The translations under genes were made by a program, and so were the position numbers. Below, piece after piece: positions 17,327 to 28,230 of a stretch of 37,335 nt of DNA; positions within the stretch are counted from its first letter, which is position 1, and each line of letters begins with the position of its first letter. The notes beneath the pieces are model-generated. The model was not told the origin of the DNA and made no database searches. It saw nothing but the letters and a program-made list of their open reading frames with translations. Source of the DNA: Betaproteobacteria bacterium (lineage in GTDB: Bacteria; Pseudomonadota; Gammaproteobacteria; Burkholderiales; WYBJ01); NCBI GenBank assembly GCA_009377585.1, contig WHTS01000057.1, positions 1 through 37,335 on the forward strand, read 5' to 3'.

Positions 17327-17752
17327 ATGACCGCGGGGCTCGACGCGATCGCTGCGGCCAATTGCCGCCGGATCCTCTCCGGCGGCATGGCGCGAACTCT
17401 GGCATTCGAGATCACGGCGCTCGCGCCGAGGAAGGTCGCGGCGCGGATGAGGTTGCTGCCACGGCACATGAATCACAACGGCCGGGTCAACGGTGGCGCC
17501 ATCATGGCTTTCGCGGATCTGCTCGGTGCGCTCGGCGCGGCGATGCATCGCCCGGAAGGATACCGCGGCGGCACGCTGGAATCGAAGACCAACTTCTTCG
17601 CTTCCGGCACCGGAGAGGTCATCGTCGCGGTGTGTGTCCCATTGCACATCGGGCGTACGACATCGGTGTGGCAGACGACCGTCTCCGACACTGCGGGCCT
17701 GAAGATTGCAATGGTCACGCAAACGCAAATGGCGTTACCTGCGCGCGCGTGA
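17327..17752 (+). CDS. PaaI-like hotdog-fold thioesterase
   Basis: This encodes about 141 residues with the hotdog thioesterase core: HMNHNGRVNGGAIMAFAD (residues 47-64), matching the PaaI/4HBT pattern N-x-x-G-x-x-(H)GG-x(5)-D but with Asn in place of the usual His of HGG, then a TLESKTNFFA strand and a closing KIAMVTQTQMAL strand. Such enzymes hydrolyse acyl-CoA or aryl-CoA esters. Start choice is unsure. The ATG at 17327 has AAGG only two bases away. An in-frame ATG at 17282 has AGGAAAG. The best ribosome binding site (GGCGAGGGAAC) precedes an ATG at 17266 that is out of frame by one base. This may mark a small frameshift in the leader. The gene follows the permease, possibly cotranscribed. 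Confidence 0.75.
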   Translation: MTAGLDAIAAANCRRILSGGMARTLAFEITALAPRKVAARMRLLPRHMNHNGRVNGGAIMAFADLLGALGAAMHRPEGYRGGTLESKTNFFASGTGEVIVAVCVPLHIGRTTSVWQTTVSDTAGLKIAMVTQTQMALPARA

Positions 17753-17838
17753 ATAGCGTGTAATCGCCATCTTGAAATCTGGGCTTCGTCGTACGGGATT
17801 TTACGAATTTGATCCCCTGCGAAACATCGTTCTAATAA

Positions 17839-17881
17839 GCGCGACGTTTCATGCGCGAGCGTTTCACGCGCGACCGTTTCA
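17839..17881. repeat. Three tandem copies of a 14-base unit
   Basis: Copies are GCGCGACGTTTCA (17839-17851), GCGCGAGCGTTTCA (17853-17866) and GCGCGACCGTTTCA (17868-17881), spaced 14-15 bases apart. They lie just downstream of a candidate promoter and abut a palindrome. An operator array for a regulator of the ectoine genes is one possible reading. Confidence 0.6.
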
Positions 17882-17883
17882 AC

Positions 17884-17895
17884 TGAATCGATTCA
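17884..17895. promoter_or_regulatory. 12-base palindrome, candidate operator
   Basis: TGAATCGATTCA is a perfect palindrome in the AT-rich leader about 430 bases before ectA. The size and form fit a dimeric winged-helix regulator such as MarR-type EctR, which controls ectoine genes in some methylotrophs, but no such regulator is intact in the window. Confidence 0.35.
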
Positions 17896-18324
17896 ATCAG
17901 GCAGCTATTCGTGATCGCCGATACCACCATGCGTCGCCTCCAGGCGTCGGTTACGCACACGGCACGCGCCGTTTGCGGCACGGCGCAGGAGGGCGCGCGT
18001 CTGGCGATGACCGACCGGATGCGCGACGGCTGCTGTCTGATCCCCGTGTGCGCCGCGCGCACACGGCTTGTTGCGCGGCCGCGCCCCCGCCGCTGCATGC
18101 GGCGCGCGCAGTGGCGCTCGATCGGCTGCCGCAGCCCGAGCTCGACGCCTTCGCGCAATTCCTGAGCGCAGCGTCACCCTGAGGAACGTGGCGGAGCCTG
18201 GCGCTTCGCTCACCCTCGTCGCCGGGCCGATCACCCTCACGGCCCTCTGAAATCCACCCGCGGTCGGATCGCGGAACAAGATAACCGTCCCCGGCGCAGC
18301 CGGGAAGAAACGTGGAATGTCGCA

Positions 18325-20578
<2,254 letters not shown>

Positions 20579-20680
20579 AGGCACGCGCGGCGCGCGGTGC
20601 TTCGACGCTGGGTCCCGGCAGCGGAGCATTTCGCGCCAGCAGCCCGCAACGCGCGGCACCCGAAGAGGAGCGAGCAAAGC

Positions 20681-21601
20681 ATGAATTCGGTCATCGATGC
20701 CTATGCATCGCGCAACGAACCCGTCGCGGCTATGCGGCCGCGACGCGATCCGGTGGTTTACGGCCGGGCCGGCGAGCCCGGGCTCGCCGAGCATCAGCTC
20801 AAGAGCTATCAGAAGAAAGGCTTCGTCTTCCTGAGAAGCTTTTTTTCCCCGCACGAGGTTGCCGTTTTTCTGGCCGAGGCCCGGTGCCTGGCGGCCGACC
20901 CCGGAATACGGGAGCGCGAAGAGGCGATTGCGGAACCGGGCAGCGACGAGATCCGCTCGGTGTTCGATGCGCACCGGCTGCACCCGCTGTTCGACCGCGT
21001 CGCGCGCGATCCTCGGCTGGTGGCGAGCGCGCAGTCGATTCTCGGCGAGGGCGTCTACGTGCATCAGTCGAGGCTGAATCTGAAGCCGGGCTTCGTCGGC
21101 AAGGAATTCTACTGGCACTCCGACTTCGAGACCTGGCACGTGGAAGACGGCATGCCGCGCATGCGCGCATTGAGCTGCACGGTGCTGCTGACGGACAATA
21201 ACGAGTTCAACGGGCCGCTGTTCATCGTGCCCGGCTCCCACATGCATTACGTGACGTGCGTGGGCGAGACGCCCGAGGACCATTACAAGATGTCGCTCAA
21301 GAAGCAGGAAGTCGGCGTGCCCGATCCCGAAAGCCTCGCGCAGCTGGTCGAGCGCGGCGGAATCCAGTCGATGAAAGGGCCGGCGGGATCGGTGATCCTG
21401 TTCGACTGCAACGCGATGCACGGTTCGAGCAGCAACATCTCGCCGTATCCGCGCAGCAATCTGTTCATGGTCTACAACAGCGTCGAGAACCGGCTCTGCC
21501 CGCCGCCGTCCGGTATCAAGCCCCGGCCCGAGTTCATTGCCGCGCGCCGGCACGTCGCGCCGCTCGAACCGGCTCGCGGCGACTACCTGCAGTGGCGTTA
21601 G
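20681..21601 (+). CDS. ectD: Ectoine 5-hydroxylase
   Basis: EctD is a non-haem iron, 2-oxoglutarate-dependent dioxygenase that converts ectoine to 5-hydroxyectoine. The 306-residue protein has the EctD signature FYWHSDFETWHVEDGMP (143-159). The iron triad is His146, Asp148 and His247, and the 2-oxoglutarate-binding arginine is probably Arg258 in SPYPRSN. I chose the ATG at 20681, with GAGGAG ten bases upstream; the frame is open 28 residues further but without family sequence. Its presence means that the cell can make both ectoine and hydroxyectoine, the latter often linked to heat and desiccation stress. Confidence 0.97.
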   Translation: MNSVIDAYASRNEPVAAMRPRRDPVVYGRAGEPGLAEHQLKSYQKKGFVFLRSFFSPHEVAVFLAEARCLAADPGIREREEAIAEPGSDEIRSVFDAHRLHPLFDRVARDPRLVASAQSILGEGVYVHQSRLNLKPGFVGKEFYWHSDFETWHVEDGMPRMRALSCTVLLTDNNEFNGPLFIVPGSHMHYVTCVGETPEDHYKMSLKKQEVGVPDPESLAQLVERGGIQSMKGPAGSVILFDCNAMHGSSSNISPYPRSNLFMVYNSVENRLCPPPSGIKPRPEFIAARRHVAPLEPARGDYLQWR

Positions 21602-21672
21602 ACCGGTCGTGAGACGCACGGTCGGCGCGTAATCCGGGTGAGCCCGGTCGCCGCGCTCGTCCTCGTCGCGCC

Positions 21673-21926
21673 GATCCCGTCGTGCGACTGCGGGGCGTAC
21701 GCAAGCGCTACGGCGCGCACGAAGTGGCCATGAGCTATCTCGCATGCTGATCGTCACTCACCACATGAAGTTCGCGCGCAGCTCCGATCGCGTCCTCTTC
21801 TTCGATGCCGGAGTCATCGTGGAGGATGCAACGCCGCAGACGATCTTCGAGTCGCCGCGCGACGAGCGCGTGCGGCGGTTCGTGGCGGCGGTGTCCGAGG
21901 TCGAGGAAGGCGCTTGGGCGCGCTGA
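21673..21926 (+). pseudogene. Internally deleted ABC-transporter ATPase relic (polar amino acid/ectoine-uptake type)
   Basis: Two pieces of one ATPase family are joined out of frame. Bases 21673-21729 read DPVVRLRGVRKRYGAHEV, the first strand of an ABC nucleotide-binding domain just before where a Walker A motif should come. From 21744 another frame reads MLIVTHHMKFAR, then SDRVLFFDAGVIVEDATPQ and TIFESPRDERVRRFVAAV. This is the H-loop and C terminus of a GlnQ/HisP/EhuA-type ATPase. Walker A, the signature motif and Walker B are all missing, about 170-190 residues. It lies right after ectD. EhuA, from the ectoine uptake system of Sinorhizobium, belongs to this ATPase family, so a lost uptake gene is a tempting reading but is not proven. 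Confidence 0.75.
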
Positions 21927-23173
21927 TCTACCCGCTGCTGTCGCTGCTCGTCGGGATCGGACTGCTGCTGGTCGGGATCGGGCTGCTGTTCCCGGTGCTC
22001 GGCTTGCGGGCCGCGGTGGCCGAGTTTCCGGTGTGGGTCACGGGGCTCGTCATGTCGGCGTATTTCGCCGGTTTCGTGCTGGGCACCTACCTGTGTCCCG
22101 CCCTCATCCGCAGGGTGGGTTACATCCGCGCGTTCGCTGCGATGGCTTCCATCGCTTCCACCATGCCGCTTCTGCATGCGCTGTTCGTCGACCCGTGGGC
22201 CTGGGGGGCGCTGCGCCTTCTGACCGGGATGTGCATCGTCGGCCTCTACATGGTCATCGAAAGCTGGCTCAACTCGCTCGCGCCGAACAACCAGCGCGGA
22301 AAGATCTTCGCCGCCTACATGGCCACTACGCATATCGCCATGGCGCTCGGGCAGGCACTGATCCTGGTCGGCGACCGCCTCGGCTTCGTTCCGTTCGCGC
22401 TCGCCTCGGTGCTGCTTTCGCTCGCGCTGGTGCCGGTGACGCTCACCCGGGTGCTGGAGCCGAAGCCGGTGGCCGCGCCGCGGCTGGGCTTGCGCAATCT
22501 CTACCAGACCTCACCGCTCGGGGTCGTGGGCGCGACGGTGTCGGGTCTCGTCAATGGAGCGTTCTTCGGCATGGGGGCCGTATACGCGCATCGCGTGGGC
22601 ATGTCCGACCAAGGGATCGCCGCCTTCATGGGTGCAACCATCATCGGCGGCGCGGCTCTGCAGTGGCCGATCGGTCACTATTCGGACAACCGCGACCGGC
22701 GCAGGGTGCTGATGCAGGTGTGCGTGATCGCCGGGTCGCTGGCGGGAGTGGGTGTCCTGGCTTCGTACTGGTCCGAAGGCGTACTGATCGCGCTCGGTTT
22801 CGTGTACGGCGGTTTCGTGTTCACGCTTTACGGCCTGAGCGTTGCGCACGTCAACGACCGGATCGACTCCGCCCGCCTGCTCGAGGTGACCGGCGGCCTG
22901 CTCCTTCTGTATGGGATCGGCGCTGCAATCGGGCCGACCGCGGCCGGCGTCATCATGGATACGCTCGGCCCGGGAAGCCTCATGACCTATTTCGCCGCGC
23001 TGCTCATCGCGGCGGCGGTTTTCGCCGCGCACCGCATGCGCCTGACGCCGCCGCTGCCCGCGGAGGCGCAAAGCAACTACGTGTCGGTCACCGGCGGCTC
23101 GCAGGCGGTGCTGCAACTCGACCCGCGCCTCGAGCCGGGATCGGGAGACGCGTCCGCGCGGCCGGGAGCCTGA
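21914..23173 (+). CDS. Major facilitator superfamily transporter (YcaD-like)
   Basis: This is a 419-residue membrane protein with about 12 hydrophobic segments. The loop after TM2 reads CPALIRRVGYIRAF, and the central loop carries GHYSDNRDRRRVLMQ, a copy of the MFS motif A (G-x-x-x-D-x-x-x-R-R). LYMVIESWLNSLAPNNQRGKIFAAYM (about 113-138) is characteristic of the YcaD/UMF subgroup. The start used is a TTG at 21914 with GAGGAAGG upstream, so the gene overlaps the end of the ABC relic by 13 bases. No better start exists without removing the first membrane helix. The substrate is unknown. It may once have been part of a solute-transport group with the relic. Confidence 0.8.
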   Translation: MGALIYPLLSLLVGIGLLLVGIGLLFPVLGLRAAVAEFPVWVTGLVMSAYFAGFVLGTYLCPALIRRVGYIRAFAAMASIASTMPLLHALFVDPWAWGALRLLTGMCIVGLYMVIESWLNSLAPNNQRGKIFAAYMATTHIAMALGQALILVGDRLGFVPFALASVLLSLALVPVTLTRVLEPKPVAAPRLGLRNLYQTSPLGVVGATVSGLVNGAFFGMGAVYAHRVGMSDQGIAAFMGATIIGGAALQWPIGHYSDNRDRRRVLMQVCVIAGSLAGVGVLASYWSEGVLIALGFVYGGFVFTLYGLSVAHVNDRIDSARLLEVTGGLLLLYGIGAAIGPTAAGVIMDTLGPGSLMTYFAALLIAAAVFAAHRMRLTPPLPAEAQSNYVSVTGGSQAVLQLDPRLEPGSGDASARPGA

Positions 23174-23183
23174 GCCGAGCCGC

Positions 23184-24146
23184 TCAACCGGCCTTGATGT
23201 TGCGCTCCCGGACGAGCTTCCTGAACCGCTCGATCTCGCTGCGGACGAATCCACTGAATTGCTGCGGCGACATCAGAACCGGCTCCGCACCCTGGTTGGC
23301 GAGCTGTGCGCGCATGTCTTCGGTCCCGAGGATCGCGTTGATCTCGGCATTGAGCTTGTCGATGATGGCCGCCGGGACCTTCGCCGGCGCGAGCACGCCC
23401 CACCACTGCTGCGCCTGGAAGCCCGGGACGCCGGCTTCCGCGACCGTCGGGAGGTCCGGCACGAACTTCGAGCGCTGGGGGCTCGTGACCGCGATGGCGC
23501 GCAGCCGGTTGGCCTTCACCTGCGCCCACGCCGAAGGCAGGCTCATGAACACCATCGGCACTTCTCCTGCCACCGCTGCGGCGACCGCCGGCGCACCGCT
23601 CCTGTAGGGCACGTGAACGATCTCGATCCCGGTTTCCGCGGCGAACACTTCGGCTGCGAAGTGAATGACGCTGCCGGCGCCGGCCGAACCGTAGTTCACC
23701 TGGCCGGGGCGGCTCTTCGCCAGCGCTATCAGCTCCTTGATATTTTTCACCGGCACCGAGGGATGCACGATGACCAGAAATGGTCCGACGCCGACCATCG
23801 CCACGCCGGTGAGATCATTCACCGGATCGAACGGCAGCTTCGGCTGGATGGCGGCGCTGCCGGTGAAGGTGGCGGTCGGAAGCATGATCGTGTAGCCGTC
23901 CGGGGCGGCCTTGGCCACGAGGTCGGAGCCGATCATCTGGCCGGCGCCGGCGCGGTTGTCGACCACGAACGGCTGCCCGAGCCGCGGCCGGATTCGTTCT
24001 CCGATCAGGCGCGCAAGCACATCGGGCGAACCGCCCGCAGCGACCGGAACGACAACTTTTATGGGCCGGCTCGGATAGTCTTGGGCGGCAGCGGGCAGGC
24101 TGCACGAAAGCAGGGCAATACTCGAAGCGACCAGCACGAAACGCAT
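23184..24146 (-). CDS. Bug/TctC-family periplasmic solute-binding protein
   Basis: This is a 320-residue secreted binding protein of the family that expanded greatly in betaproteobacteria (Bug, TctC). Residues 1-22 form a signal peptide ending PAAAQ-D. Mature sequence begins YPSRPIKVVVPVAAGGSPD, the family opening, followed by NRAGAGQMIGSDLVAKAAPDGYT and YGSAGAGSVIHFAAEVF. Some relatives serve tripartite tricarboxylate transporters (with TctA/TctB), but most in this class are orphans, and no TctA/TctB genes are seen here. I chose the ATG at 24146 because GAGGAGG stands seven bases upstream. The gene is convergent with the MFS gene. The ligand is likely a small carboxylate, but sequence alone cannot say which. 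Confidence 0.93.
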   Translation of the reverse strand: MRFVLVASSIALLSCSLPAAAQDYPSRPIKVVVPVAAGGSPDVLARLIGERIRPRLGQPFVVDNRAGAGQMIGSDLVAKAAPDGYTIMLPTATFTGSAAIQPKLPFDPVNDLTGVAMVGVGPFLVIVHPSVPVKNIKELIALAKSRPGQVNYGSAGAGSVIHFAAEVFAAETGIEIVHVPYRSGAPAVAAAVAGEVPMVFMSLPSAWAQVKANRLRAIAVTSPQRSKFVPDLPTVAEAGVPGFQAQQWWGVLAPAKVPAAIIDKLNAEINAILGTEDMRAQLANQGAEPVLMSPQQFSGFVRSEIERFRKLVRERNIKAG

Positions 24147-24427
24147 GTTGTTTTCCTCCTCGTAAGCGGTTTGTTGCGGCAACCGTTGCATCGGGCGCTT
24201 GCCGATGGCGATCAGGATCGCGGCAGAGTCGACTGTACGGGGTCGAAGGCGCCGCCGCAATATCCGCGCGAAATTCGCGGCGCCCCGTCCATAAGGCAAC
24301 AGGCATCCCAGGCTGCTGCGAGGTGAGGCATCCGACAGGCGAACCCGCTCTGAGGTTGCGGGTACGGCGCGGTGTCGGGGTGCAATATGCTTGGGCTACA
24401 CTGCAGCTTTGCCGGAGGAGAGCGCCC

Positions 24428-24739
24428 ATGATCCATGTCGTTGCCATCATCACGGCCAAGCCAGGCCAGCGCGAGGCGATCCTGCACGAGTTCCGAGCCA
24501 ATGTGCCCAACGTGCGCGCGGAGGACGGCTGTATCGAGTACGGGCCCGGCATCGATGCTGAGGGGCTCGGCTCGTTCCAGACCAAGTTCGGGCCGGATAC
24601 CTTCGTCGCGATCGAGAAGTGGCGCGATGCGCAGGCGTTGAAGGCGCACGCGGCGGCGCCGCACATGGCGGCGTACGCGGCCAAGGTGAAGGACCTGATC
24701 GCGAGCCGCGTGATTCACGTCTTGTCCCCGGCCGACTGA
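24428..24739 (+). CDS. ABM-domain (YgiN-like) putative quinol monooxygenase
   Basis: This encodes a small 103-residue protein of the antibiotic-biosynthesis-monooxygenase fold. The family pattern is present: an opening strand MIHVVAIITAKPGQREAILHEF (residues 1-22), the E-x-G-C-I-E-Y segment (36-42), the FVAIEKWRD strand (about 60-68) and the AH-x(4)-HM helix near 73-80. YgiN-type proteins act on quinols or work as dimeric cofactor-free oxygenases; many remain untested. GGAGGAG lies seven bases before the ATG. It is convergent with ahpF at eight bases, so with the ahp genes it makes a small redox neighbourhood, though on opposite strands. Confidence 0.85.
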   Translation: MIHVVAIITAKPGQREAILHEFRANVPNVRAEDGCIEYGPGIDAEGLGSFQTKFGPDTFVAIEKWRDAQALKAHAAAPHMAAYAAKVKDLIASRVIHVLSPAD

Positions 24740-24746
24740 TTTGCCA

Positions 24747-26303
24747 TCAGGCCGCCACGGGCAGGCGCATCAGGTATTCGAAGGCGCCCAGCGACGCCGA
24801 TGCGCCCGCGCCCATCGAAATCACGATCTGCTTGAACGGCACGTCGGTGCAATCGCCGGCCGCGAATACGCCGGGAAGCGAGGTTTGTCCCCTCGCATCG
24901 ACCGCGATCTCGCCCCGCGGGGTGAGCTTCAGGGCGCCTTGCAGCCACTCGGTATTCGGCAGCAGGCCGATCTGCACGAACACGCCCTCGAGCTCGATGC
25001 GTCTGGACTCGCCCGAGCCGCGGTCGGTGTAGACGAGGCCGTTCACCTTGGCGCCATCACCGCTCACTTCGGTGGTGGCAGCCTGCGTGATCACCGTGAC
25101 ATTCGGCAGGCTGAAGAGCCGTTTTTGCAGCACGGCGTCGGCGCGCAGCACCGGGTCGTATTCGAGCAGCGTGACGTGGCGGACGATATTCGCCAGATCG
25201 ATGGCGGCTTCCACGCCCGAGTTGCCGCCGCCGACGACGGCGACGTGCTTGCCCTTGAAGAGCGGCCCGTCGCAGTGCGGGCAGTAGGCCACGCCCTTGT
25301 TGCGGTATTGACGCTCGCCGGGAACGTTCATCTCGCGCCAGCGTGCGCCGGTGGCTAGAACCACCGAGCGTGCCTTCAAGGTCGCGCCGTTCTCCAGCTC
25401 GACGCCGATCAGATCGGTTGCCGGGATGAGCCGCGCGGCACGCTGCAGGTTCACGATGTCGACGTCGTACTCTTTCACGTGTTGCTCCAGCGAGACCACG
25501 AGCTGCGGTCCCTCGGTCTGCCTGACCGAGATGAAGTTCTCGATGCCGAGCGTATCGAGCACCTGGCCGCCGAAGCGCTCGGCCACCAGCCCCGTGCGGA
25601 TACCTTTGCGCGCCGCATAGATGGCCGCCGCAGCGCCCGCGGGGCCACCGCCGACGACCAGCATGTCGTAAGGCGCTGCGGCGTCGAGGCGGGTAGCCTC
25701 GCGCGCAGCGGCGCCCGAATCGAGCCGTGTGACGATCTCTTCCAGCGTCATGCGGCCCTGTCCGAACGGCTCGCCGTTGAGGTACACCGTCGGCACGGCC
25801 ATGATCTCGCGCGCCGACACTTCGTCCTGGAAGCGGGCACCGTCGATCATCACGTGAGTGATGGCCGGATTGAGGGCCGCCATGAGGTTGAGCGCCTGCA
25901 CCACGTCCGGGCAGTTGTGGCACGAGAGCGAGATGTAGGTCTCGAACGCAGCCGGACCGGGAAGCGCGCGGATCTGCGCAATCGTCTCGGCCGAAACCTT
26001 CGGCGGGTGGCCGCCCGCTTGCAGCAGCGCGAGCACGAGCGAGCTGAGCTCGTGGCCCAGCGGCAGGCCGGCAAAGCTCACCCGCGCGATTTCCCCGGCG
26101 GGGCCGACTTCGAACGAGGGACGCCGGCTGGCTTTGCCATCCTCGTGCAACTGCAGCAGCGGCGAAAGCTCGCAGATCTCGTGCAGCAACTCGCTGACTT
26201 CCCGCGCGGCGTCGCTCGCATCGAGCGACGCACGTAGCGTCACCGGCCGCTGCAATTTCTGCAGATAGGTTTCGAGTTGGGCCTTGATCGCACTGTCGAG
26301 CAT
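24747..26303 (-). CDS. ahpF: Alkyl hydroperoxide reductase subunit F
   Basis: AhpF passes electrons from NAD(P)H through FAD and two disulfide centres to AhpC. The 518-residue product keeps the full layout: an N-terminal double thioredoxin-fold domain with CHNC (Cys128, Cys131), then a thioredoxin-reductase-like part. The latter has the FAD motif [15 protein letters not shown] (216-230), the redox pair in AYCPHCDG (Cys341, Cys344) and an NAD-binding [16 protein letters not shown] segment after it. The C-terminal FAAGDCTD is also typical. It lies 190 bases downstream of ahpC on the same strand. The spacer holds an 8-base-stem hairpin (26452-26477) that may reduce read-through. Confidence 0.97.
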   Translation of the reverse strand: MLDSAIKAQLETYLQKLQRPVTLRASLDASDAAREVSELLHEICELSPLLQLHEDGKASRRPSFEVGPAGEIARVSFAGLPLGHELSSLVLALLQAGGHPPKVSAETIAQIRALPGPAAFETYISLSCHNCPDVVQALNLMAALNPAITHVMIDGARFQDEVSAREIMAVPTVYLNGEPFGQGRMTLEEIVTRLDSGAAAREATRLDAAAPYDMLVVGGGPAGAAAAIYAARKGIRTGLVAERFGGQVLDTLGIENFISVRQTEGPQLVVSLEQHVKEYDVDIVNLQRAARLIPATDLIGVELENGATLKARSVVLATGARWREMNVPGERQYRNKGVAYCPHCDGPLFKGKHVAVVGGGNSGVEAAIDLANIVRHVTLLEYDPVLRADAVLQKRLFSLPNVTVITQAATTEVSGDGAKVNGLVYTDRGSGESRRIELEGVFVQIGLLPNTEWLQGALKLTPRGEIAVDARGQTSLPGVFAAGDCTDVPFKQIVISMGAGASASLGAFEYLMRLPVAA

Positions 26304-26451
26304 TCGGTTCTCCCCGCGCCGCGTATGAGAAATCGTTGAGATCGTTGGTCGTTTCCGTGCAGACGGAATCCAGGACGCTGTCGTACGCCTGGGCCCGCCT
26401 GCGTGCAGAGACGAACGAGTTCTGGTCGGATCGTCCTTGAATGGGTTGCTT

Positions 26452-26477
26452 GCGCTGCTCCCGTGCGGAAGCAGCGC
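26452..26477 (-). terminator. Hairpin in the ahpC-ahpF spacer
   Basis: GCGCTGCT pairs with AGCAGCGC across ten bases, 17 bases after the ahpC stop. There is no T-run, so it may be a partial terminator or an mRNA-stabilising stem that sets AhpC above AhpF. Confidence 0.35.
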
Positions 26478-26493
26478 ATGCGGGCAGCCGATA

Positions 26494-27057
26494 TCAGATC
26501 TTGCCGACCAGGTCGAGCGAGGGCGAAAGGGTCGCTTCGCCTTCCTTCCACTTGGCGGGACAGACTTCGCCCGGATGGGCCGCCACGTATTGGGCAGCCT
26601 TCACCTTGCGCAACAGCTCGCGCGCATCGCGCCCTACGCCGCCGGCGGTGATCTCGACGATCTGGATGCGGCCCTCGGGGTCGATCACGAAGCTGCCGCG
26701 GTCGGCCAGGCCCTCGGCTTCGATCATCACGCCGAAGTTGCGCGTGATGACGCCGGTCGGGTCGCCGATCATCGGATACTTGATCCTGCCGATGGTGTCG
26801 GATGTGTCGTGCCACGCCTTGTGCGTGAAGTGCGTGTCGGTCGATACCGAGTAGATCTCGACGCCCAGCTTCTTGAACTCTGCGTAGACGTCGGCGAGGT
26901 CGCCGAGCTCGGTCGGACAGACGAACGTGAAGTCGGCCGGGTAGAAGAAGACCACGGACCACTTGCCCTTCAGATCCTTGTCGGTCACCGTCACGAACTT
27001 GCCGTTGTGGTAGGCCTGGGCCGTGAAGGGCTTGATCTCGCTGTTGATGTAGGACAT
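26494..27057 (-). CDS. ahpC: Alkyl hydroperoxide reductase subunit C (2-Cys peroxiredoxin)
   Basis: AhpC reduces hydrogen peroxide and organic hydroperoxides. The 187-residue protein has the peroxidatic cysteine Cys47 in [10 protein letters not shown] and the resolving cysteine Cys166 in GEVCPAKW, the standard positions of the AhpC/Prx1 group, and the catalytic Pro-Thr of [11 protein letters not shown]. The C-terminal region ends SLDLVGKI, like the E. coli protein, including the tail that makes such enzymes sensitive to overoxidation. It is followed by its reductase ahpF. The upstream region is markedly AT-rich and contains an OxyR-like tract. Confidence 0.97.
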   Translation of the reverse strand: MSYINSEIKPFTAQAYHNGKFVTVTDKDLKGKWSVVFFYPADFTFVCPTELGDLADVYAEFKKLGVEIYSVSTDTHFTHKAWHDTSDTIGRIKYPMIGDPTGVITRNFGVMIEAEGLADRGSFVIDPEGRIQIVEITAGGVGRDARELLRKVKAAQYVAAHPGEVCPAKWKEGEATLSPSLDLVGKI

Positions 27058-27126
27058 TGCGTGTTTTCCTTTGAGCGTCGTTGGGACGAACCGATGTTAG
27101 GCGGCAGCGATCGGTTAGTAAAATTG

Positions 27127-27163
27127 ATTATTTTCATCTGTACGATGAGTAAAACATATCGAT
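27127..27163 (-). promoter_or_regulatory. Candidate OxyR-binding tract upstream of ahpC
   Basis: Read toward ahpC, this 37-base stretch has ATCG, TTAC, ACAG and TAAT at the four spaced positions of the OxyR consensus ATAG-N7-CTAT-N7-ATAG-N7-CTAT, matching about 10 of 16 bases. It is AT-rich in a GC-rich genome and starts 70 bases ahead of the ahpC ATG. The match is moderate; no oxyR gene is in the window. Confidence 0.4.
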
Positions 27164-27292
27164 ACTGCCACAGTCGCGGCAGTCGAGATGCCGTATCGCA
27201 GGCGAGGGGTCAACTACGGAAATTGAGGCAGGAAACCCGCGGAACCAAGCGGTCGCAGCGGGCTTCCGAGCAGTTGTCGGCAGGCTCGAGCG

Positions 27293-28159
27293 CTACTCGA
27301 TGTTCTGCACCTGCTCGCGCATCTGCTCGATCAGCACCTTGAGCTCCACCGCGACCTGGGTCGACTCCAGGTCGGCGGACTTCGAGCCGAGCGTGTTCGC
27401 CTCGCGATTGAATTCCTGCATGAGAAAGTCGAGACGGCGGCCCACCGCACCGCCGCGACCGAGGACGTGCTCGAGTTCCTTGATATGGGCGTTCAGGCGT
27501 GAGAGCTCTTCGTCTACATCGATCTTGGATGCGAACAGCACGATCTCCTGGCGCATGCGATCGTCGTCGGGGTTGAGGCCGGCTTCCAGCAGGCGCGCGG
27601 TGAGCTTCTCGCCGTAGGCCTTCACCAGAGCCGGAACCTTGGGCGCGACCTGTTGCACCAGCACCTGCATGCGCGCGGCCCGGTCGAGTACCGTCTGCGC
27701 GAGTTGCGCGCCTTCGCGCGCGCGCGAGCCGTTGAATTCGGCGAGCGCCTGCTCGACCAGCTCGCGCGCCGCACTGCCGAGCTCGTCGAGGGAAAGATCG
27801 GGCTCGCCGATCACCCCCGGCCAGCGCAGGATATCGGCCACCTGCAAGGCGCGCGCGTCCGGCACCAGTTCCTGCACGTGCCGGCCGGCCGCGGCCAGGC
27901 GTTGCACCAGGTCTTTGTTCAGATCGAGCAGTCCCTGCGCCGCCGGCAGATAGGCGAGGCTTGCCCGACACTCCAGCTTGCCGCGGTTGACCTTCGTGCC
28001 GATCAGCTCGCGCAGCTGCGACTCAACGGCGCGCAACTCCTCGGGCAAGCGAAACGCGACGTCGAGATAGCGTGAGTTGACCGAGCGCAATTCCACGCTC
28101 AGCACGCAACGAGCCAGCGTGCGCGCCGCGGATGCGTATCCGGTCATGCTGTAGATCAT
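27293..28159 (-). CDS. yicC: YicC-family endoribonuclease
   Basis: This is the YicC stress-response endoribonuclease of 288 residues. The start [13 protein letters not shown] and the [20 protein letters not shown] segment (about 24-43) are diagnostic, as is the C-terminal [13 protein letters not shown] (about 248-260) with its conserved Glu-Asn-Arg cluster. Family members were long annotated as hypothetical (YicC_N plus DUF1732), and E. coli YicC cleaves small RNA and mRNA. It is divergent from rph, another RNA-processing enzyme, with a 71-base shared spacer. In many beta- and gammaproteobacteria yicC sits close to gmk; here they lie about 12 kb apart. Confidence 0.93.
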   Translation of the reverse strand: MIYSMTGYASAARTLARCVLSVELRSVNSRYLDVAFRLPEELRAVESQLRELIGTKVNRGKLECRASLAYLPAAQGLLDLNKDLVQRLAAAGRHVQELVPDARALQVADILRWPGVIGEPDLSLDELGSAARELVEQALAEFNGSRAREGAQLAQTVLDRAARMQVLVQQVAPKVPALVKAYGEKLTARLLEAGLNPDDDRMRQEIVLFASKIDVDEELSRLNAHIKELEHVLGRGGAVGRRLDFLMQEFNREANTLGSKSADLESTQVAVELKVLIEQMREQVQNIE

Positions 28160-28230
28160 CGCGCCTGCCTTTACTTCGCGGAAACGAACCCAGACAATGG
28201 GGGCTCGAAGATAGCACAGTGCAAAATCCC

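Larger units (their letters stand above)
17753..18324 (+). other. Leader region of the ectoine operon, no intact gene
   Basis: These 572 bases hold no convincing full gene. The first 150 bases are unusually AT-rich for the window and contain a candidate promoter, TTGATC-N16-TCTAAT (17809-17836). They also hold three tandem copies of a 14-base unit of the form GCGCGA(c)CGTTTCA (17839-17881) and a 12-base palindrome TGAATCGATTCA (17884-17895). A frame ending at 18182 closes with LDRLPQPELDAFAQFLSA, which faintly resembles the last helix of a MarR-type regulator, but the rest of that frame shows no winged-helix sequence. The final 140 bases before ectA look non-coding. Confidence 0.5.

Noticed and set aside
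17839-17881. A CRISPR-like array.
   Set aside because: The units are 14 bases with no spacers of even length and no cas genes. It is a short tandem repeat.
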